From Spinacia oleracea (lineage: Eukaryota; Streptophyta; Magnoliopsida; Caryophyllales; Amaranthaceae): a DNA stretch of 64,000 nt. The DNA lies in NCBI RefSeq assembly GCF_020520425.1, contig NC_079491.1, positions 38,802,027 to 38,866,026 on the forward strand, written 5' to 3'. This document shows, piece by piece, positions 1 to 11,421 of this stretch (position 1 is the stretch's first letter; each line of letters starts with the position of its first letter). The translations under genes were made by a program, and so were the position numbers. The notes under the pieces are model-generated. The model had not been told where the DNA came from and searched no databases. It was given only the letters and a program-made list of their open reading frames with translations.

Positions 1-445
1 GAGCTCTATTTATAGTGAGTGCAGCTGTATTTAGTGCATGTCCCCAAAATTCTAATGGAAGTTTGGCCTGACCCATCATTGACCTAACCATGTCTAGGAA
101 GGTTCTGTTCCTCCGTTCCGACACACCGTTCCATTGTGGTGTTCCAGGAGGAGTCAATTCTGATAGAATTCCACATTCTTTCAGATGGTCATCAAATTCA
201 TAGCTCAGATATTCACCGCCTCTGTCAGACCGCAGTGCCTTAATCTTCTTGCCTAATTGATTCTCTACTTCACTCTGAAATTCCTTGAATTTGTCAAAGG
301 ATTCAGACTTATGCTTCATTAGGTAGACATAACCATATCTACTGAAGTCATCAGTGAAAGTGATAAAGTAGCTGAAACCACCTCTAGCATTTGTACTCAT
401 TGGTCCACATACATCTGTATGGATTAAACCCAATAGTTCATTTGC
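1..445 (-). CDS. Copia integrase core (partial, runs off left edge)
   Basis: Read on the minus strand from 445 down to 1, this stretch is one open frame with no stop. It encodes the Ty1/Copia integrase core, which inserts retrotransposon cDNA into the host genome. The catalytic motifs appear in order: HTDVCGPM with the first Asp near the start, FTDDFSRYGY, SDRGGEY with the second Asp, and NGVSERRNRT with the Glu. It directly continues the gag-protease frame that stops at 11422; the element at 446-11421 separates the two halves. The empty-site reading joins GER to ANELLGLIH, the normal GAG-pre-integrase to integrase transition. The rest of pol and the 3' LTR lie to the left of the window. Integrase identity is near certain; activity is unlikely because the gene is split. 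Confidence 0.93.
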
Positions 446-1501
446 TGTTATTCGGATGGAACACTACAAGAGGGGGGGGTGAATTGTAGTATGGAACTTT
501 CTAGCCAATTTTGCGGAATTATAAAGAAACTTTAAGCAAGTAGAGAAACAATGCAAGAGAGATTTTACGAGGAAACTTTCTAGGCCCAACTAGAAAGAAA
601 ACCTCGACCCACTAGGGATTTCAACTTAAACTCTTTTCACTATAGGGCAACAACTCAGTTACAAACCTATAAGAAACTCGGGCATTACTTGAGTTCCTCT
701 ACGAACTCAAGTTCCCAATAGTTGTTCCTCACACAACTACTCTCTCACTGACTTCCCTAGAAGTCTCTCTTGACTCTTTTGCTTCACTCAAAGCCTCTCT
801 GCTTCTCTCTCATAGACTTCACTCAAAGCCTCCCCAAATACAACAGGAACTCACTCAAGTTCCTACCCCATACACATCAGGAACTCACTCAAGTTCCTGC
901 CCAAAACTTATACAAGAATTCACTCAAACCCTTGACAAATTACCCATTACAAGAGCTCACTCAACCCTTGAACAACTCTTAAAATATTGACATTTGATAA
1001 TTGATTAAACTCTAATATGTAGAGAGTGAATAACTGTAAAGGAACTCGGAACTGACAGGAACTTGGAACTGCAGGAACTGACTCAAAAACGTGGAACAAA
1101 TATATTTTCTTTAACTACCTTCCACGTAAACCAGACTCTGTGGAATGACTGAGAAGTCAAACACACTTGAATGAATGAGAAAGCTCTCCTTTTATAGAGG
1201 AAGAAACCTCAACCACTTTCTCCATAATCTTCTCCACTAACAACCACTAAGCCCTTCAATTTAGGCATGATCCCATGACTTTAGTCAGTAGAGAAAATCA
1301 TGGAGTTAGGTCCAAGCATAATCAGATTTTCCATGATCTCCTATTATTTCTCCACTTATGTAGTTTTTTCAAAAAAACGTAAAACAATGATTTTAATTTT
1401 CTAAAACAAAACCTTTTATACCTGATTTTAATAAAATAGAAAAATAAATTTTATTAAAATAAAATAACTAACAATCAGATTTTTTTTTTTTTACAAAAAG
1501 A

Positions 1502-1510
1502 TTAATTCTT
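1502..1510. repeat. 9-bp target site duplication, left copy
   Basis: TTAATTCTT precedes the MULE and is repeated at 3621-3629. The second LTR, at 10412-10420, carries a single copy and so preserves the empty site. Nine-base duplications are the hallmark of Mutator-like elements. Confidence 0.93.
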
Positions 1511-3620
1511 CGGTTTTTTCATGAAATGCCCCTGAGGTTTGCAATAATGCACCAAATACCCCTGCGCGTTTCAAAATTCATAGAATACCCCTATTTTTTC
1601 AAAACTGTTCACCAAATACCCCTATTATGACTTTCCGTTAGTCCTCCGTTAAGTCATGTTTAAAATTCATAAAATACACCTACATATAAAGTTTTTGCAT
1701 AGTATACACCTATTTATAAAGTTGTTTGCACCAAATACCCAAACTGCTTTTAAACTGCAGAATTTGAATCTAACGGCTATTTTGCATTTCTAATTTTCCT
1801 AGCAAAGTAACAATGAAGTAGAGCAGTTTGTAACAAATTTCCATTAATAAACAGAAGAAGTTTGCAATGCAAACCAACTTTAATTAACCATTAGACACTC
1901 AGTTTCAAATTCAAGTACTTAGAAGAGATAGAACAAGTATTAATTGTAAGTTAAATAAGACATAATATACAAATGGCTACTGCCACAGTAACTGGTAGTA
2001 CATAAATTAATTGTAAGTTAAATTAGGCTTTATTTTTCTTATACAACATGAGCAAACTCTTAATACAGAATACGGTATAAGTAGATATATGTAAGCCCTC
2101 GTTGCATCTATATCTAAAACTCGCTTTTTCCCACTCGCCCACCAAAAGTGTTTAACAAGAAATACAAATTACATAAGCTTCCTTCAGTGCCTTATGATAT
2201 GTATCTATTGCCAAAGAGGACTCAGAGTTCTCTTACAACTGATCCTTCTTTCTTGACCCGCCTTCTCCATACCACCTTCCTATAAGAAGTAAGTAAGTTG
2301 CTCATTTCTTGACCCTCCTTCTCCATAGAGCTCCTTCCACTGCTTTAGTTCGTTCAGTACTGCACCCTCATAAGCAAAACTATCAGAAACTGCAGTACAG
2401 GAAGTGCAAAGTTGTAAGATTTAACATTTTATATAGTGTTTGAAATAAATTTTCAAGTTCATATTCTTGGATTTTACAATTCATTACTTGATTCTTTGCT
2501 TGCCTCAGATCCTCCATGTTTAGAGGCCTCAAAATAACCAATTAAACCTCTGAATAAACAAACATTAATACGAACTCCTGATAACTCACAAGTAAATTAC
2601 TAATTAGGCTTAATCCACAATCCACAATATCAATATTAAGGGATCTGTAGACAACAAATTCATTTCTGGAATCTATCATTAAAAGGAAGGAAAAATAGAC
2701 AAAATCAAATTATCATGTTAAATTGAATTAAATTTCCACAAAAATTCATCTCAAAGTAACACAACCCAAAAATCTCATTCTCAAAAACTAAACTTCAAAT
2801 TTCCAATAATCCCACCAATCTCAATAAATATACAAAATAATAAAAGCAATTTGCATCTCAAGTACCCCTAAATTTTTTATTCCCTGCAAATTTGCAACCA
2901 CAATTACAAACGCGAAACCAAGAGAAAGAGAAAAAAGAGAGATTAGCAGAGAATTGACCATCTGGATCGAATTGAAAATGAAGGGAGATGTTCTTGGAGG
3001 TTTCAACCCACCAAACAGGACCCACTTCTTCAACCTTCTGCAACTTCTCGGGTTCCTTCCTCTTCTTGGAGTTTGCGGAATTGGCCAGCCTTCAACCTTC
3101 GTCGGCGACAATGGTGGATTCGTCGGACTTCCCACCACTTGCACCACCAAATCACTGGAAGAAGATCAATGGCTGTTGATGAATTGGGGGTGAGATCGAA
3201 CCCTCATGGAGCCTTGTGTTTCTGAGTAATTTGAGGTGAATCTGCCATTGATGAATTGGGGGTGAGATCGAAATCGCTTCAAATATCCCCTTTTTGTCCC
3301 GAATTCACCCAAAGAACACCCAGATTTTGTAGCGTTTGAGTAGAATTCAAGGAAGAAGAACAGGGGAGATGAGAGAGAAAGCGAAGAAGATTGAGATTCT
3401 TTTTTTTTTTGATTTTCTTTAGGGTTTTTCATCCTTAATAGCCCCAAATATGAATTAAGGGTAGAATGGTAAAACACAGCTAACGGCAGGCTAACGTCCG
3501 TTAAGTACAGGTGCATTTAATGAACAGTACGGAAAAATAGGGGTATTCTATGAATTTTGAAACGCGCAGGGGTATTTGGTGCATTATTGCAAACCTCAGG
3601 GGCATTTCATGAAAAAACCG
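1511..3620. mobile_element. Non-autonomous Mutator-like element (MULE)
   Basis: A 2110-bp element with perfect 88-bp terminal inverted repeats (1511-1598 and 3533-3620, both starting CGGTTTTTTCATGAAATG) and a perfect 9-bp target duplication. No MuDR-type transposase is visible, so it depends on a transposase encoded elsewhere. The termini contain short internal repeats of the type caccaaataccc. At 2940-3290 the GC content rises and there are short overlapping ORFs on both strands, plus a repeated 20-odd-base segment (gatgaattgggggtgagatc at about 3178 and 3249). This could be captured host sequence, making it a Pack-MULE, but I recognise no protein in it. Confidence 0.93.
3533..3620. repeat. 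MULE right terminal inverted repeat
   Basis: Reverse complement of 1511-1598 over all 88 bases; homology ends where the left side reads ttcaaaac and the right side, reverse-complemented, reads ccgtac. It is followed at once by the second copy of the 9-bp duplication. Confidence 0.93.
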
Positions 3621-3629
3621 TTAATTCTT
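3621..3629. repeat. 9-bp target site duplication, right copy
   Basis: TTAATTCTT, identical to 1502-1510. Confidence 0.93.
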
Positions 3630-4630
3630 TTTTATTTATTAAAAATAAAATTTTAAACACATTAAAAACGCAAAAGATATTCAAAACAAATCCTAGATTA
3701 AATAGGACTTTATTAAAAACGAAATTTAAATAATAAATAAATAAATATATGATATTAAAATCAGAATCCTAACCTAGATAAGATTTTACAAAAATTATCT
3801 TTTATTTTAAAAACATAAATAAATAGAGTTTTACTAGGAGATAAATACTCAAAGTCAAAGGTAAATCCCTAACAACTAGGAGTTTTAAAAGCCACGTCAT
3901 TGACACTTAAAATTACCTTAAGACTAGGAATATTATAGGAAAATAAACTGACGTTATTTCTCATAAGTTCCGACAAGTTCCTTTTGGCACCGTGTTCCTT
4001 AATTATTCAAGTTTCTACATACTTACATGAATCCTAGAAAATATACTCTTATTTTCTTCTTCATGCTTCATGATGCTCCAACTCAAGAGCCTCATGTTGA
4101 TAGTTCCGCCTCTGGAACTTCTCCATGCTTGTTCCTACTCAGGAACTTTATACTCGTTGTTCCTCTTAGGTTCTGCTGAGGAACTGATCTGTTTGTGTTC
4201 CTTTGAAGAACTCTGTTGCTGCTTGGATACTTGATTTATTGACTTGAACTCTTCATGTTTGTTTCTCATCAAACCTATATTTGTTTAGTATACATATTGG
4301 AACTCAAACATAGGTTAGTCGTTTGCTAGTTATCATCAAAACCATAAAGTCGGTGATGACAACCAATACAAGCAAGATGAAGAAAACTAAACTAATAAAC
4401 AAGTATGCAGTAGTTAAGGAAACAAACTCTAAGTCTAATGGTACACTTATATAATTAGACTTAGAGTTCCTTTCAGGAACTTCACTTCTTCTTGTATATA
4501 TCTTCAGAATCTTCCAATTAAATGATCTGTATTAACCGTCATTACTTGTTCATGCACATGTAAACAATACACACATTAGTTAGATAATCATCATTTGTTC
4601 ATAATCATCAAAATACTATATTACTCAACA

Positions 4631-7600
4631 ATATTCCCCCTTTTTGATGATGACAAACAAATGATGCTTATCGCAAATTAAACATTAAAGATGTACATTA
4701 ATTCCCCCTTAATAATACAGACTGGAAACTATTGAACAAGTCATGCATAAGAGACCCATGTTACGAAGAGGATTTAGACTTGACTATATTAGACAATAAG
4801 CATTATACATAATCTTCCCCCTTTTGTCATTATCGAAAAGGACATTCTTACACATATTTGCTTTAGGTAAATCATATATTCATATTGCTATATGCCACAA
4901 TTACCACCATAAAGGCTAAACACTTGTTAGTCCTAAAAGTCTCAAGATGCTCAATTTTCAAACTTAGGATGCATATGCTACACGAATTTCCAATTCACAA
5001 TCCAAATATCCAACTTTAAAATTACTGAAGGAACTTGACAAATAATAAATTAAAGTCAAGCATAGATCAAATTTGAAAGTAAAAAATGGATTAAGATAGT
5101 GTCATATTTGTAATATCAGGCTCAAAGAAGTATGAAAGAAATTTATGGAACAATTTGAATAGAGGGAACTTTGAGATAGATAGTGTGCTCTATAGTTAGG
5201 TTTTCAAAGTGAGGTTCTCAACAATCATTAGAGTTTATCACTTTACCTCACAATCTTGAAATTTCTTCTAAACATAACACACGTTCACCATGATATGTAC
5301 CAATCAAGTTCACTTCTCTTCAACCACCAACTTTCCTTGAGAAACACACTGATAAAAGGAACTTGAACGTATTTCATCAAGTTCTTTCAATTTTTGTTTA
5401 TGTTCCCCTTTCAACTAATTCCATGAGTAAACGTCTTCAGAATCATATGTCATCTAGGAAATAATAAAGATTTGATCACCCTTGTTTTTTTTTGTTTTTT
5501 TTTTCATCATACAATTTTTTTTATTATTATTATTTTTTTTTTTGAAACAAGGGTGTCATTACACGTTGTGGCACTTTCCTAGAGTTTTTAAGTACAACAG
5601 TAAAGAGAAAATATATTCATACATACTTGAGTTCCACCACCAAATATGAATCATTTACATTTGTTCCTCCCTTATCCCCAGAGTTCCTTACCATTCCTCT
5701 CTTCATTTTGGAGCTTGTAAGTGTAGCTCCATCTAATGATTTCCCTCGAAATTTCAATTGATAAAGTATAATAAACTTGCTTCTCACTTCTTCCACAAAC
5801 TTCCCCCTCAAAATGTATCCATTCATTTATAACTCTTTATGTATCATCAAACCATACAAATCAATGAATATTAACTTAGAGCTCGTGGGAAGTAGTATAT
5901 TTGAAGTGTCGGGATATGAGTGGAATGATAATTTTGGAAATAAGGATCTTCGAAGTTATGAAATGTTAATGATAGGAATAAAGAATACAATGTAGAGATA
6001 CAATACTGGATTGTAGAGTATGATTGTACTTAGCACGGACACACAACCCAAAGGTTGTAGAATAATGCTAATGGCTCGGCACAATAGAACACTCTTTGCG
6101 AATGTAGTATAATGCTCAACCCAATCACGAATACACAAACCAGTCTTGTGGAAAGATGTTGTTCTTCGAATACATATGGTGTGGATAAGTGGAAGTTGGT
6201 TAAAATATAGGTTTGTTCCCTCTGACAATATTAAGCAAGATAAAGAAATATTTTTATGGGAATCTACTTGTCTAGTTCCATCAATGTTTCTTCCATTGTT
6301 TCTTTGGAAACTTAGGATTTTCTTGTTTGATAGCATCCATATAGTTCTGTTATGAGACCTCTAATACTCTTTGGGCAATTGAGTATGCCTTTTACAGCAC
6401 AAAATATAAGTGTGACACATTTACTTTAAGCATACATAATTGCCTTATCTAAATATGTATAGGAGTTCCAAATCAACAAAACTCATGGAAAAGACTAGGT
6501 TATGCTCATGTCATTGCTTCATTACGTATTGATCCTCTAAACAGTCCATGAATAGATGAAATCATAAGGAAAGCATAATCACATAATGCATTTCAAGACT
6601 TGTACAATTAAATTAATAAGTAAACAATATAACACATTAAAACATGATATGATATGAATAAGAAAAATGTACCTTATATAATTTTTTATCATGTGTATGA
6701 TTACTTTGAGGTGCTGGACTAATTTTGATGAATTTATGTTCGAGTTCCTTGAGTGCTAGTTCCATCATCTTGATGCCCTCATATCTTATGGAAACTTTCA
6801 CTTACACTCGAATATTGTCAATCATTCTTCAAAAGTTCCTTTTTTACTGGTTGTTCCTTTCAAGAACCAACCTTCTCCGAGTTCCTTTGCCGATGTCATT
6901 GATAAATTGATTAAATGAAAGTTGTAGTGCACATAGGAACTCGATGACTGAAATTGGCAATTTCTCTACTACTAGAGAAGTAGTGGAACTTGTTGCATGA
7001 TATTGATTGATCGAGTTGATCTTTTTAGTTGTCCAAAGTTACAACCATTGTAGGTAGAACCAAACAATATAGTGAATTTTCTCTCATAGAACAATCGTTG
7101 TCGAGATATAACGAGGTGTTCCCCCTTAGTTGAAGCCACCTCATTTTTCATGTTCCAAGTAAGCTAGAACATGTTCCTATGGCCTTCATTCTCCATCTTG
7201 AGTTATTTTAATATGAGTAATCTGGGGAAAAATAACACTCAAGTGTAATACTTTTGTGCAAAGTTATGATTAACAGGTTAGTCTAAAATAAATATATACT
7301 CAAATATAATAACAAAATATAATGTTCCTGGAAAATTTACTTCATGAAAGAACCATTGAAACGTATATTTTGTTCCATGGAACTTAGGTTAACAAGAATC
7401 AAGAACTTGTACATGAAAAGCTTTGATACCATAGATTTGCTATCAAATGTTTCATGTCCCATTTATCAAGTTACTGTAACCTTGAGTTCGCTGATTGTTC
7501 CACTAGATCTTAAGAAGAATTCCTTTGATCAATGGAACCTGTCATTATGCATTTTATAAATATTAAATTCCAAAACAAAACCTTACTAATATTTCACATG

Positions 7601-9355
7601 ATTGAGTTCCTTTGAGATGTTCACAGTGACTTCCACTTATATAGTGCATGTGAGTTGATTCGTTGATATGATCCATTATATTTGGAAGGAACTTACCCGT
7701 AGGTGGAACTGGAACTAGTATACATCTTAAGTTCCAATGTTCCGAGCCTGAGTTCCTCTTCACTGTTCCAACGAATCTAATGGATTTTCAACTCATTTTT
7801 TCTTGGTGTAATTCTGATGTTGTTCCTTTACTTCATACACACACTCAATCATGAGTTATAAACCTGTAAAAATAATTTTGCTTCTACTACCTTCCAAAAT
7901 CATGCATTAGTAGTAAATATATTTAGGTAGCATAATTTAGAAGATTAAAGTATACAAAAATTGTATACTAACAGACCTGTAAACAATTCATGGTCTTGGG
8001 AACCTGACATAATTTCAGTTCCTTTCTTTTTAGTAGTAGCATCTTAGAAAATGATTATTTTAAACTGCTAGATCTAAGATTTAACATGCATACATATAAT
8101 AAATATTCAATATACTCATAATACATGGAAAAACCGTTCTTTGGACAATAAATGATATAACATTAAATTATCCAGCCCAAAGAATAAAGTTCCCTTCGCA
8201 GGGAAACCAAGTTCCAACTTCCAAGGGTGGATATATACATTGTTCCTTTGTCTTGTTCCTTGAACCATTCTTATTAAGCGAATAATGCATGAATGTAAAA
8301 TCAGTTTTAGAATCTGAAATTTGTCTCACAAAAACATATTTGAGAAAATCCAAAATCGATTAAACAAATTCAAAATACATTTGAATAATTTTCATAAAAC
8401 GTTGTCAGGAACTTGAGTTTAAATAAATAGCGTATGCATATAAAGATCTCAAAAATTAGATGTTTACCTTAACTGTATCATTAAGGATCTTTTCATTGCA
8501 GCCTTTGTCTGTTCCTTGGAATGGTGCTGAAATGAGTTCCTTTATTCGAAAGTTCCTCTTCGGATTTTGATCCTTGTTCCGATGTGTGGAGCTGATGTAA
8601 TGTATTTTTATAATGTCGCACCTTTCGTGAGTTCCTAAGTATAACTCGTGGGTCAACAATGATCCAGCGAGTTCCTCAATATAGAACTTAGATTCACAGG
8701 AACTCTGACATATTAATGTGCACCTTTGTTTGTTCCTGTACCAATTTCTTTGTCGAGGGAACCCAACAGATTTGGGTCCCTTCTTGTTAGTAGTAACTGT
8801 TAAGAAAATAATCAACACAACAACTACTACCAAGATACAATATGCCTTCATATAAATGAGATTCAATATATTCATGAAGCATATAATATTTCTTAGGCAG
8901 AGAAAAATAAGTAGGATATTTTGTTGCCTAAAAATTAAAAACTCCGAGTTCCACAGATATGCATTTTTCAAGATACGTTTCCTTGAAATAATTTTAATGT
9001 ACTGAATTTTAAAAAATAAATTGAAAAATCATTTATTAAATATAGATTTTAGATTTTTCAAATTCAATTTTAAATCAAAACAAAACAGAAGTTCCATTAG
9101 AAACAATGCAATGAACACGCAATAAATTAATGTATGCACACAAAGAAGGTCTAAAGGAATAGATATTTACCTTAGAAGATCGCCTGTTACACCTTGACTG
9201 ACTTCTATTCAACAATAAAAGTCAGATCTGCTTTGTTCCTTTGAATGGGTAGGATCGAGTTCCTTTCATCAAGTTTCTTGTAATTGTTCCTCCTTCCAGG
9301 AACTTAACTCAGCAGGGTTTCCTGCTTATCAGCGAGTTTCGGCTCTGATACCAAT
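4631..9355 (-). other. Internal region of LARD-like element, no gag-pol
   Basis: No retroelement protein is recognisable in 4.7 kb on either strand. The longest frame is 171 codons on the minus strand at 8456-8971, with no familiar motif. GTTCC and GGAAC pentamers recur throughout. A diffuse duplication of roughly 0.7 kb is visible towards the right: the block at about 8020-8470, with 'agtagtagcatcttagaaaatgat' type sequence and a closing 'tttacctta', recurs in altered form at about 8780-9175. Position 4631 onward (attccccctttttgatgatg) is the complement of the polypurine tract that primes plus-strand DNA synthesis. Confidence 0.75.
9341..9353 (-). promoter_or_regulatory. Primer-binding site, tRNA-iMet type (LARD)
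   Basis: On the minus strand it reads TGGTATCAGAGCC, the classical plant site complementary to the 3' end of initiator tRNA-Met. It is two bases from the LTR that starts at 9356 and fixes the element's orientation. Confidence 0.93.
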
Positions 9356-11421
9356 TGTTATTCGGATGGAACACTACAAGAGGGGGGGGTGAATTGTAGT
9401 ATGGAACTTTCTAGCCAATTTTGCGGAATTATAAAGAAACTTTAAGCAAGTAGAGAAACAATGCAAGAGAGATTTTACGAGGAAACTTTCTAGGCCCAAC
9501 TAGAAAGAAAACCTCGACCCACTAGGGATTTCAACTTAAACTCTTTTCACTATAGGGCAACAACTCAGTTACAAACCTATAAGAAACTCGGGCATTACTT
9601 GAGTTCCTCTACGAACTCAAGTTCCCAATAGTTGTTCCTCACACAACTACTCTCTCACTGACTTCCCTAGAAGTCTCTCTTGACTCTTTTGCTTCACTCA
9701 AAGCCTCTCTGCTTCTCTCTCATAGACTTCACTCAAAGCCTCCCCAAATACAACAGGAACTCACTCAAGTTCCTACCCCATACACATCAGGAACTCACTC
9801 AAGTTCCTGCCCAAAACTTATACAAGAATTCACTCAAACCCTTGACAAATTACCCATTACAAGAGCTCACTCAACCCTTGAACAACTCTTAAAATATTGA
9901 CATTTGATAATTGATTAAACTCTAATATGTAGAGAGTGAATAACTGTAAAGGAACTCGGAACTGACAGGAACTTGGAACTGCAGGAACTGACTCAAAAAC
10001 GTGGAACAAATATATTTTCTTTAACTACCTTCCACGTAAACCAGACTCTGTGGAATGACTGAGAAGTCAAACACACTTGAATGAATGAGAAAGCTCTCCT
10101 TTTATAGAGGAAGAAACCTCAACCACTTTCTCCATAATCTTCTCCACTAACAACCACTAAGCCCTTCAATTTAGGCATGATCCCATGACTTTAGTCAGTA
10201 GAGAAAATCATGGAGTTAGGTCCAAGCATAATCAGATTTTCCATGATCTCCTATTATTTCTCCACTTATGTAGTTTTTTCAAAAAAACGTAAAACAATGA
10301 TTTTAATTTTCTAAAACAAAACCTTTTATACCTGATTTTAATAAAATAGAAAAATAAATTTTATTAAAATAAAATAACTAACAATCAGATTTTTTTTTTT
10401 TTACAAAAAGATTAATTCTTTTTTATTTATTAAAAATAAAATTTTAAACACATTAAAAACGCAAAAGATATTCAAAACAAATCCTAGATTAAATAGGACT
10501 TTATTAAAAACGAAATTTAAATAATAAATAAATAAATATATGATATTAAAATCAGAATCCTAACCTAGATAAGATTTTACAAAAATTATCTTTTATTTTA
10601 AAAACATAAATAAATAGAGTTTTACTAGGAGATAAATACTCAAAGTCAAAGGTAAATCCCTAACAACTAGGAGTTTTAAAAGCCACGTCATTGACACTTA
10701 AAATTACCTTAAGACTAGGAATATTATAGGAAAATAAACTGACGTTATTTCTCATAAGTTCCGACAAGTTCCTTTTGGCACCGTGTTCCTTAATTATTCA
10801 AGTTTCTACATACTTACATGAATCCTAGAAAATATACTCTTATTTTCTTCTTCATGCTTCATGATGCTCCAACTCAAGAGCCTCATGTTGATAGTTCCGC
10901 CTCTGGAACTTCTCCATGCTTGTTCCTACTCAGGAACTTTATACTCGTTGTTCCTCTTAGGTTCTGCTGAGGAACTGATCTGTTTGTGTTCCTTTGAAGA
11001 ACTCTGTTGCTGCTTGGATACTTGATTTATTGACTTGAACTCTTCATGTTTGTTTCTCATCAAACCTATATTTGTTTAGTATACATATTGGAACTCAAAC
11101 ATAGGTTAGTCGTTTGCTAGTTATCATCAAAACCATAAAGTCGGTGATGACAACCAATACAAGCAAGATGAAGAAAACTAAACTAATAAACAAGTATGCA
11201 GTAGTTAAGGAAACAAACTCTAAGTCTAATGGTACACTTATATAATTAGACTTAGAGTTCCTTTCAGGAACTTCACTTCTTCTTGTATATATCTTCAGAA
11301 TCTTCCAATTAAATGATCTGTATTAACCGTCATTACTTGTTCATGCACATGTAAACAATACACACATTAGTTAGATAATCATCATTTGTTCATAATCATC
11401 AAAATACTATATTACTCAACA
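9356..11421 (-). repeat. 5' LTR of the LARD-like element
   Basis: A 2066-bp LTR, TG at 9356 and CA at 11420-11421 on the plus strand. It repeats 446-4630 after removal of the MULE. Its copy of TTAATTCTT at 10412-10420 is the unoccupied MULE target. Confidence 0.93.

Larger units (their letters stand above)
446..4630 (-). repeat. 3' LTR of the LARD-like element, split by a MULE
   Basis: This LTR spans 4185 bp. Removing the 2110-bp MULE and its 9-bp target duplication leaves 2066 bp, exactly the length of the other LTR at 9356-11421. It is the 3' LTR because the element reads on the minus strand. It is rich in GGAAC and GTTCC pentamers, some arranged as GGAACT-6 nt-AGTTCC inverted pairs. Confidence 0.9.
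446..11421 (-). mobile_element. Non-autonomous LTR retrotransposon (LARD-like) nested in Copia
   Basis: The element is bounded by direct LTRs that begin TGTTATTCGG and end TACTCAACA on the plus strand. Orientation is minus: a primer-binding site matching the 3' end of initiator tRNA-Met (TGGTATCAGAGCC on the minus strand) lies at 9341-9353 beside the right LTR, and a polypurine tract (AAAAAGGGGG on the minus strand) lies beside the left LTR. The flanks are tttgc at 441-445 and ttttc at 11422-11426, a 5-bp target duplication with one mismatch. The 4.7-kb internal region has no gag or pol similarity, so it must have been mobilised in trans. All LTR stretches I compared were identical, which suggests a recent insertion. 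The left LTR is longer only because a MULE lies inside it. Confidence 0.9.

Noticed and set aside
770..982. 70-codon ORF repeated at 9680-9892
   Set aside because: It lies in the LTR of the LARD and is open on the strand opposite to the element; the two copies are simply the two LTRs.
8456..8971. 171-codon minus-strand ORF in the LARD
   Set aside because: Orientation fits the element, but there is no gag, protease or other motif and composition matches the surrounding non-coding DNA.
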